Positions 57,871 through 64,000 of a stretch of 64,000 nt of DNA are shown here, in pieces. The notes under the pieces were generated by a model. The model was not told the DNA's origin. It searched no databases and saw only the letters and a list, made by a program, of their open reading frames with translations. A program made the translations under genes and the position numbers. How positions within the stretch are numbered: the stretch's first letter is position 1; every line of letters starts with the position of its first letter. Source of the DNA: Thalassotalea sediminis (GTDB lineage: Bacteria; Pseudomonadota; Gammaproteobacteria; Enterobacterales; Alteromonadaceae); NCBI RefSeq assembly GCF_030295915.1, contig NZ_AP027361.1, forward strand, positions 310,001 through 374,000. Reading direction: 5' to 3'.

Positions 57871-58605
57871 TTAGCTTTGGCGAATGCGCGCTAAACCAAC
57901 TAATGCTAAACCGAATAATGCTAATGTGCCCGGTTCTGGAACGGTTGCTGAAATTTCTCTGACCAGTTTGCGCTCGATGCCTGCTTGGAAATCAGCAAAT
58001 GAATCAGCATGTAAATGGAAAGCATTTTGGCCACCAATGACGTTATTTTGGTAATAAGTACCTACACTTGTGCTTTCAATTGTAATGCCGTTGATGGTAT
58101 CGATACCAGAAGCAAGTGCATTGTCTCTTGCAGCTGTTACACTAGCACCATCATTATTGGTACCGTCTCCAGATACATCAATTACTTGACGTGCAGCATC
58201 GTATGTATTTGAATTGAATAGAGATACACCATAGTTAATGGCTGAGCCAATAGCTGTACTGCCACTAAATGCGCGAGTTAAGCCAGCTAATGTATCTGCG
58301 AAAGCGATAGCATCAGCTGCGCTATCAATTAATGTCCAATCAATTTGAATAGCTTGTTGTGAATCGCCAGACCACTCTACGTATTGCACGGCAATTTTTC
58401 CTTCGTTGCCGGCTTCAATAGCGTTATGAACACTTGTAGAACGAAATGCTTGCTCATAACCTTGTAATTGCAGTACGTATTCGCTTGAATCTACACTACC
58501 AGAAACATCTGCTAGCAGCTGTAACTCAAGGTCAACAATCATATTCGCTTGAGAACTCATTGCTGTTGCAGCAAATACTACAGATGTTAATAACTTTTTA
58601 AACAT
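57871..58605 (-). CDS. DUF1194 (VWA-like) PEP-CTERM protein
   Basis: 244 residues from ATG 58605; an upstream in-frame codon at 58647 would lengthen the signal. Signal peptide (FKKLLTSVVFAATAMSSQA), then a DUF1194 domain of the von Willebrand factor A superfamily with a MIDAS-like LLADVSGSVD, a G-S-T-A loop (GSTAIGSAINYG) and a VIDVSGDGTNND acidic loop. A C-terminal tag VPEPGTLALFGLALVGL ending RIRQS marks it for exosortase. Metal-dependent adhesion or matrix role is inference. Confidence 0.87.
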   Translation of the reverse strand: MFKKLLTSVVFAATAMSSQANMIVDLELQLLADVSGSVDSSEYVLQLQGYEQAFRSTSVHNAIEAGNEGKIAVQYVEWSGDSQQAIQIDWTLIDSAADAIAFADTLAGLTRAFSGSTAIGSAINYGVSLFNSNTYDAARQVIDVSGDGTNNDGASVTAARDNALASGIDTINGITIESTSVGTYYQNNVIGGQNAFHLHADSFADFQAGIERKLVREISATVPEPGTLALFGLALVGLARIRQS

Positions 58606-58824
58606 GTCCTTATTTTCCTTGTTAATTAAAAGTACATGCGCCCGCAAAGCAATTAACTTGCCATAAGGAAAAAAGTCTTTATTAATATGTGTTTAGAGTG
58701 TTTGCACTAATGTACAATGGTGAGAATGTAAAATTATCTGACACATAAAATAAACAAATAATTAACGTAACTTTAATGGTCGGAGAAACTGAAATTCTTT
58801 AGTAATGACATGAAGTTGCAGGAC

Positions 58825-58851
58825 AAGCATACGGTTTTGAACCGTATGCTT
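58825..58851. repeat. Perfect inverted repeat downstream of fbp
   Basis: 12-bp perfect inverted repeat AAGCATACGGTT / AACCGTATGCTT with a 3-base loop, about 40 bases past the fbp stop. No T-run, so it may stabilise the fbp mRNA end or act as a weak terminator. Confidence 0.6.
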
Positions 58852-58890
58852 CATTTTAAAAGCTAAGAAAACAATGCGTTTAGAACAATG

Positions 58891-59859
58891 TTAATCGTAG
58901 TATTTTAAACAGGTATTAACTTCTTCTTTAGAGCCCATAATAACTTCAACGCGTTGATGTATATCTTCAGGCTCAATCTCCATAATACGCCCCTGTGATG
59001 TCATTGCTAAGCCTCCTGCTTGCTCAATAAGAAAACTCATTGGATTTGCTTCATACATTAAGCGCAGCTTGAACGGTTTTTCTGGGTTTTTAGTATCGGC
59101 AGGGTAAGTAAAAATACCACCTCGTGTTAACACACGATGAATATCACCGACCATTGCAGCTATCCAGCGCATGTTGAAATTTTTACCTCTTGGCCCCGTT
59201 TTGCCCGCAATAAGATCATTAATATATTGCTGCATTGGCGGGTGCCAGAAACGTTGATTTGACATATTAATTGCGAACTCTTGTGTTTCCGTTGGCACCT
59301 GAACATTGCGTTCTACTAATAAAAAGCCCCCGTGAGTGCGATCTAATACATAAAAATGCGTACCTTTACCAGTTGTCATCACTAACATGGTTGATGGACC
59401 ATAAAGTACATAACCCGCACATACTTGTTTATGACCCGCTTGTTGGAATTGAGCTGGATCGCCCGCTTCTATATCATTTCTGGCTTCATGAATTGAAAAT
59501 ATGGTGCCGATGAGCGAGTTAATATCAATATTAGAGCTGCCATCTAAAGGATCAAAAGAAACGATAAACTTACCTTCTTTGTCACCAACGACTGAGTTTT
59601 CTTCTTCTTCAGAAGAAATAGCTCTTACAAAGCCAGACTCAAGTAATATATCTTTGATCAATTCGTTTGCGACGACATCGAGTTTCTTCTGTACTTCACC
59701 TTGAATATTTTCGTCTAATGTCGAGCCAAGTAGTCCACCTAGATGTGCTTGGCTTACGCGGAATGAAATTTCCTTTGAAGCAGCTAATATGGTTTTTATT
59801 AGGGAAATGAGATCTAATGGTACATTATCTTCACGTAATGCGGGTGCGAGTCGTTGCAT
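58891..59859 (-). CDS. fbp: Fructose-1,6-bisphosphatase class I
   Basis: Gluconeogenic step from fructose-1,6-bisphosphate to fructose-6-phosphate. 322 residues. Metal-binding SSEEEE (about 90), [15 protein letters not shown] (about 110), substrate-binding [25 protein letters not shown] and [10 protein letters not shown] segments are all present. Single gene divergent from the metalloprotease. Confidence 0.96.
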   Translation of the reverse strand: MQRLAPALREDNVPLDLISLIKTILAASKEISFRVSQAHLGGLLGSTLDENIQGEVQKKLDVVANELIKDILLESGFVRAISSEEEENSVVGDKEGKFIVSFDPLDGSSNIDINSLIGTIFSIHEARNDIEAGDPAQFQQAGHKQVCAGYVLYGPSTMLVMTTGKGTHFYVLDRTHGGFLLVERNVQVPTETQEFAINMSNQRFWHPPMQQYINDLIAGKTGPRGKNFNMRWIAAMVGDIHRVLTRGGIFTYPADTKNPEKPFKLRLMYEANPMSFLIEQAGGLAMTSQGRIMEIEPEDIHQRVEVIMGSKEEVNTCLKYYD

Positions 59860-60099
59860 TGTCTTACCTAATTTTTTACAGTATGAGTGGTTAAATTGTA
59901 TAAAATGTACTTTTTACAATAGGCATGAATGCTTCATCATCCTGTAGTCGCTTTATCATGTTCAATTAACACTACTTGGTTGAGTTTTATTGAAAGTTTT
60001 CATGCTTTGTTACGGCGCGATTATAACAAAAATTTCGTAAAGCTTTACAGTTATTTTATCTGCAAAAATAAGGCTTTGCTTCTATTAAAAGAGAAAGAA

Positions 60100-62505
60100 A
60101 TGAAAACACTTAAATTTGTTTGTTTACTACTAATTTGTAGTATTTTTTCAGTATGTGCTACCGACTCCATCGAAGCGTTTGTAAAGGGGAAGCAGCAACA
60201 CCAAGGCTTTTTTACCTTTTACTATGACAAAGAATCTGGAAAAGTCTATGTAGAAATTGAGCAACAGCAAGAGTTTCTATTTCAAAGTGCTATGCCTCAT
60301 GGCGTGGGCTCTAATGATATTGGCTTGGATAGAGGGCAGTTAGGTCAAACGAGGTTAGTTGCTTTTGAACGCGTAGGTGAAAAAGTTTTGTTAAGACAAA
60401 AAAATACCTACTATCGCGCTAATAGTAATAATAAGTTAGAGCAAAAAGCGGTCGAGGAAGCGTTTGCAAGTGCTGTGATTTGGGGCTTTAAAGTGGTTGC
60501 TGAAGATAATAATCGTTACTTGATTGATTATACGCCTTTCTTATTGTCCGACATCCATAAGCTCGGCGCCAAATTGAAAGCACGTAAACAAGGTAGTTTT
60601 TCTATTGATCGTAGTAGAAGTGCTTTTTATGCACCTAGAAGCAAAGCCTTTGATAAAAATACTGAGTTGGAAGCTACCGTTACATTTAAAGGCACTGGTG
60701 CTGGTCGTCATTTAAAATCAGTAACGCCTGATGACAATGTGGTTACGGTAAATTTTCATCATTCACTAATTGCGTTGCCAGATGAACAATACAAGACTCG
60801 CGAATTTCATCCTTACAGTGGCTTTTGGGCACATAAATATGCTGATTATGCATCAGCTATTGAAGAGCCGTTAGTCAAGCGTGTAATTAATCGACATCGA
60901 CTTGAAAAAAAGCAACCACTTGCAAGCATTAGTGAAGCTAAAGAGCCAATTATCTATTATCTTGATCCCGGTGTACCTGAGCCTATTAAGAGTGCATTAA
61001 TTGAAGGGGCTATGTGGTGGAATCAAGCGTTTGAAGCAATAGGCTACCGCAATGCTTTTCAAGTGAAAATGCTGCCTGCAGATGCAGATCCAATGGATGT
61101 TCGCTTTAATGTAATTCAATGGGTCCATAGAGCAACACGTGGCTGGTCGTATGGTTCATCAGTTATAGACCCACGCACAGGCGAGATCATTAAAGGGCAT
61201 GTAACACTTGGTTCGTTAAGAGTGCGTCAAGATTACTTAATTGCGTTAGGACTTACATCACCATTTAGTAGTAAAAGTGTCGATACAACGCCGATGAAAG
61301 AAATGGCACTAGCGAGAATTCGTCAACTATCGGCTCATGAGGTGGGGCATACATTGGGCATAGCACATAATTTTGCGGCAAGTACAAACGATCGCGCTTC
61401 GGTCATGGATTACCCTCATCCGTATATTCAATTGAAAAGCGGAGAAATAGATTTGTCGCAGGCTTATGACGTTAACATTGGCTCATGGGATAAACATGTT
61501 ATTGCTTATGGATATCAAGATACTGGCGCCACAAATGAACAACAATATTTAGCTAAGGTTATCGCAGACGCACAACAAAAGTCACTAAGGTATATGTCTG
61601 ACGCAGATGGTAGACCTAAATCAGGCGGGCACCTTTACGCGCATTTATGGGATAACGGTAATGATCCTGTTGATGAGTTAATCAGAGTATTAGCTATTCG
61701 TAAAAAGGCACTGTCTACTTTTGGTATTCATAGTATACCTTTTGGCACACCTTTAGCTGAGATAGAACAAGTATTAGTACCTATTTATAACTTTCATCGC
61801 TATCAAGTTGAAGCGGCAGCAAAGGTGGTTGCAGGCATTAACTATTCATACCAAGTTAGAACGCTCAACTTCAATAATACGTTAAAGGTTGTAGAAGGCC
61901 GCAAGCAACAACATGCTATAGAACAACTGCTCCTAACATTATCACCTGCTGTACTTACATTGCCGAAACATATCGTTGATATTATTCCGCCGAAAGCTTA
62001 TAGCTATTACCGTGATAGAGAGAGCTTTTCTAGCCAAACCGGCTTGGCGTTTGATCCTGTTACTGCCGCAGAAGCAAGTGCAAAACATACGATTGATTTA
62101 CTATTAAATAAATCTCGTTTGGCAAGGTTAGCGCAGCAATCGGCAATAGATAGCGCAATACCTTCACCAGCGATGCTGCTAAAACAACTCATTGAAGCGA
62201 CAATAAAACAACCAGCTCAATCAGGTCTCGATTTATTAGTGCAGCAACGTGTTAATAGACTTGTGGTAAATAAGTTAGCTCAATTATGGCAACAAAAGCA
62301 GATTGCAACAGAAGTAAAGTCTGAAGTCTTTGTGGTGTTAAATGAACTGTCTCAATGGTTAGATGCGCGTAAAACTGATAGCAGTGCATTATCTGGGCAA
62401 TATTTTTTAATGTCGTCGCAAATTCCTCAATACCTTGCACATAAACTAAACGTGCCAGAAAATACGGTAGCTAAGTTACCGCCAGGTTCTCCCATTGGCC
62501 AATAA
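60100..62505 (+). CDS. Secreted zinc metalloprotease, EcxA-like (DUF5117/DUF4953)
   Basis: 801 residues from ATG 60100 (GAGAAAG upstream). Signal peptide KTLKFVCLLLICSIFSVCA. DUF5117-like N-terminal part (GFFTFYYDKESGKVYVEIE, SAMPHGVGSNDIGLDRGQL), then a metzincin catalytic part with HEVGHTLGIAHNF (HExxHxxGxxH) near residue 423 and the Met-turn SVMDYPHPYI. Helical C-terminal region (about 600-760) matches family. Hydrolyses extracellular proteins; a likely T2SS substrate by inference. Confidence 0.92.
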   Translation: MKTLKFVCLLLICSIFSVCATDSIEAFVKGKQQHQGFFTFYYDKESGKVYVEIEQQQEFLFQSAMPHGVGSNDIGLDRGQLGQTRLVAFERVGEKVLLRQKNTYYRANSNNKLEQKAVEEAFASAVIWGFKVVAEDNNRYLIDYTPFLLSDIHKLGAKLKARKQGSFSIDRSRSAFYAPRSKAFDKNTELEATVTFKGTGAGRHLKSVTPDDNVVTVNFHHSLIALPDEQYKTREFHPYSGFWAHKYADYASAIEEPLVKRVINRHRLEKKQPLASISEAKEPIIYYLDPGVPEPIKSALIEGAMWWNQAFEAIGYRNAFQVKMLPADADPMDVRFNVIQWVHRATRGWSYGSSVIDPRTGEIIKGHVTLGSLRVRQDYLIALGLTSPFSSKSVDTTPMKEMALARIRQLSAHEVGHTLGIAHNFAASTNDRASVMDYPHPYIQLKSGEIDLSQAYDVNIGSWDKHVIAYGYQDTGATNEQQYLAKVIADAQQKSLRYMSDADGRPKSGGHLYAHLWDNGNDPVDELIRVLAIRKKALSTFGIHSIPFGTPLAEIEQVLVPIYNFHRYQVEAAAKVVAGINYSYQVRTLNFNNTLKVVEGRKQQHAIEQLLLTLSPAVLTLPKHIVDIIPPKAYSYYRDRESFSSQTGLAFDPVTAAEASAKHTIDLLLNKSRLARLAQQSAIDSAIPSPAMLLKQLIEATIKQPAQSGLDLLVQQRVNRLVVNKLAQLWQQKQIATEVKSEVFVVLNELSQWLDARKTDSSALSGQYFLMSSQIPQYLAHKLNVPENTVAKLPPGSPIGQ

Positions 62506-62531
62506 TTGATGTCGGTATATAGAAATAAAAG

Positions 62532-62564
62532 GCGACTTAAGCGGAAGGAATTTACTTAAGTCGC
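62532..62564. terminator. Hairpin between metalloprotease and EamA genes
   Basis: Perfect 10-bp inverted repeat GCGACTTAAG / CTTAAGTCGC with a 13-base loop between convergent genes, not followed by a clear T-run. An attenuated terminator for one or both genes. Confidence 0.45.
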
Positions 62565-62622
62565 TGTGCGCGTGCACAAAGAAGTTTTATTTTCTAATTG
62601 GCTTACACCTTGGTAACTATGG

Positions 62623-63525
62623 TTAAGCGACCGCGGGCGCTTTTCGGGTAATTAGCTTTGGTTTTATAATCAGTACGATGTTGCCTGCCATAATGGCTGT
62701 AAAACCCGCAATGGTGTAAATATCCCAAACGAAACCTTCAAATAACGTCGCGATACATACAGCAACTGCCGGGAATAAAATGTTGGCATATGAGGCTTTG
62801 TGGGCTCCTATTCTTGTTAATAATGTTAGGTAACAGCCAAAAGCGATCACTGACCCAAACAATGATAGATAGAGTAATGAACTAACGTATGTTACTGACC
62901 AATCACAGGTAAATGACTTCCCTTGAAGTAACAAAACAATGGACATAAAGAGAGCGCCATATCCCATTGCCCAAGCATTTGCTGGCATGATTGCAAGACC
63001 GTCTTGTTGGTTTTTAATGGAAAGCATATTGCCGAAAGAAGCAGATAAAGTACCGACAAGGCAAAGTAAGAAGCCGACAATGGTTTTATTTGTTAGTGAT
63101 AGCTCACTCGCTTGAGGCCAGAATAAAATAACAATGCCGAGTAATCCAAGAAATCCACCGAGATAAACCGATGTATCTACGCGCGTACCAAAAAATAGCC
63201 TAGCATTACCGATGTTCATTATCATCAGTGTTGAAAATGCAATACAGCTTAATGCTGAATTAATCATGGTTTGTGCATTGTATAGGAAGTAATAATTGAC
63301 ACTAAATAAGCAGATACCAAACAACGCGAGTTGTACGTGCTGACGCACCGTGAATCGTAGATTTTGCTTTTTAAACGCGCAATATATAAAGATCATTAAC
63401 GAAGCAATCGCATAACGATAAACAACAGACGCCTCTGGGGTTACGTTTCCCAATTGTAGGCTGATGGCATACCAAGTGGATCCCCATATTAATACTGTAA
63501 TTGCGTACAAAATATAGTTGTTCAT
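62623..63525 (-). CDS. EamA/DMT-family exporter
   Basis: 300 residues, ten membrane helices in two EamA repeats. First repeat: LYAITVLIWGSTWYAISLQLG and VVYRYAIASLMIFIYCAF; second: MGYGALFMSIVLLLQG, VSSLLYLSLFGSVIAFGCYL and LFPAVAVCIATLFEGF. Divergent from a MocR-type regulator, a common arrangement in which the regulator controls the exporter. Substrate (amino acid or metabolite) unknown. Confidence 0.9.
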   Translation of the reverse strand: MNNYILYAITVLIWGSTWYAISLQLGNVTPEASVVYRYAIASLMIFIYCAFKKQNLRFTVRQHVQLALFGICLFSVNYYFLYNAQTMINSALSCIAFSTLMIMNIGNARLFFGTRVDTSVYLGGFLGLLGIVILFWPQASELSLTNKTIVGFLLCLVGTLSASFGNMLSIKNQQDGLAIMPANAWAMGYGALFMSIVLLLQGKSFTCDWSVTYVSSLLYLSLFGSVIAFGCYLTLLTRIGAHKASYANILFPAVAVCIATLFEGFVWDIYTIAGFTAIMAGNIVLIIKPKLITRKAPAVA

Positions 63526-63627
63526 TTTATGTTGTCGTTAGGCGAAATATGCTAGACAGTTTATCGACTCTTTGTTTTAATACCATATACAAAAAAGAGA
63601 AAATGGAACCTATACAGTTTGAGGCTC

Positions 63628-64000
63628 GTGAATCGTTCTGCACCTGAATTCTTGTATCAACAAGTCATCGACTTTGTTGAAAAACAAGCCAAAAATGGTG
63701 CGCTTCGCCCAGGGGATAAATTGCCAAGCTTGCGTAAACTAGGGCAACAATTTGGCATTAGCGTACCGACGGTTAAACAAGCTTATGTGGAACTTGAACG
63801 TCAAGGGACTATATCTGCTCGCCCACAGTCGGGGTATTATTTGAACGCGAAACATGCGCGTACTTTACAACCAATGCGCGCTAAATGGGCACAGTGCCAA
63901 CCCGTTGAAGTTTCATGTCGCAGTCTAATTGAACAGGTATATGATGCTGTGCATGTACCTGGTACTACTGCGCTTGGTATCTCAAACCCTGTGAATGCAC
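63628..64000 (+). CDS. MocR-type GntR regulator, 5' part (cut by window end)
   Basis: Starts at GTG 63628 with TTTGAGG upstream; the frame stays open to the window end (124 residues). The first 75 residues form a GntR winged helix: FLYQQVIDFVEKQAKNGALRP, GDKLPSLRKLGQQFGIS, VPTVKQAYVELERQGTISA, RPQSGYYLN. The linker that follows should lead to an aminotransferase-like PLP domain as in MocR proteins, but this is outside the window. Divergent from the EamA exporter; the 100-base gap between them presumably holds its operator. Confidence 0.85.
   Translation, partial: MNRSAPEFLYQQVIDFVEKQAKNGALRPGDKLPSLRKLGQQFGISVPTVKQAYVELERQGTISARPQSGYYLNAKHARTLQPMRAKWAQCQPVEVSCRSLIEQVYDAVHVPGTTALGISNPVNA

Noticed and set aside
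62007..62192. Minus-strand frame opposite the metalloprotease gene
   Set aside because: Shadow frame within a conserved coding region with no independent support.

Overview
This 64 kb window is ordinary-looking chromosome from an AT-rich marine gammaproteobacterium. The gene set and order (hslR-hslO next to a gspC-N operon followed by nudE and cysQ; yheS/yheV/slyX/fkpA/rsd; PEP-CTERM proteins; an Oar-like TonB receptor) fit Alteromonadales, most likely Colwelliaceae (Colwellia/Thalassotalea-like). That placement is inference from gene content; there is no rRNA, tRNA, phage, insertion sequence or CRISPR array in the window to help.

Layout. 1-5.1 kb: the 3' end of a TonB-dependent receptor, a DUF3016 secreted protein, a TPR-sulfotransferase, and the redox/heat-shock pair hslR-hslO. 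5.2-16.6 kb: a complete, tightly overlapping type II secretion operon, gspC to gspN, all on the + strand (the prepilin peptidase GspO is not here). 16.6-19.6 kb: housekeeping nucleotide genes yrfG, nudE, cysQ, then a YceI protein and YheU. 19.6-21.6 kb: an isolated miniature flagellin-like gene, a 42-residue membrane protein and a Sel1-repeat protein. 21.6-26.5 kb: yheS, yheV, slyX, a WD40 lipoprotein, fkpA, rsd. 26.5-34.5 kb is more accessory: S1/P1 nuclease, a frameshifted LhgO-type oxidase, an ECF sigma/anti-sigma pair with a candidate autoregulatory promoter, a LytS/LytT-type two-component pair, and small membrane or unknown proteins. 34.7-38.9 kb: cysJIH, the three-gene assimilatory sulfate reduction operon. 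39-43.7 kb: a TIGR03899-type protein, a large REC-DUF3369-GGDEF-EAL phosphodiesterase and an MFS transporter. 43.9-49.6 kb: an unusual ABC export operon with one ATPase, three different periplasmic adaptors and one MacB-like permease, followed by a YhhN protein. 49.7-53.1 kb: fadBA, with a PsrA-like palindrome upstream. 53.3-64 kb: two PEP-CTERM proteins, a NatAB-type ABC exporter, a GNAT acetyltransferase, ppaC, fbp, a large secreted zinc metalloprotease, and a divergent EamA exporter/MocR regulator pair cut by the window end.

How it works together. The T2SS would export folded periplasmic enzymes; the signal-peptide-bearing metalloprotease is a plausible substrate, and FkpA is a periplasmic foldase. 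CysJIH makes sulfide from PAPS while CysQ removes the PAP by-product. FadBA and Fbp link fatty-acid oxidation with gluconeogenesis.

I did not find a clear novel defence or mobile system. The observations most worth following are the three-adaptor ABC exporter (43.9-49.0 kb), the orphan mini-flagellin (19.6-20.3 kb), a strong + strand terminator with no annotated gene in front of it (about 30.6 kb, a candidate small RNA), and the ECF sigma module with an anti-sigma factor fused to a periplasmic sensor-like domain.
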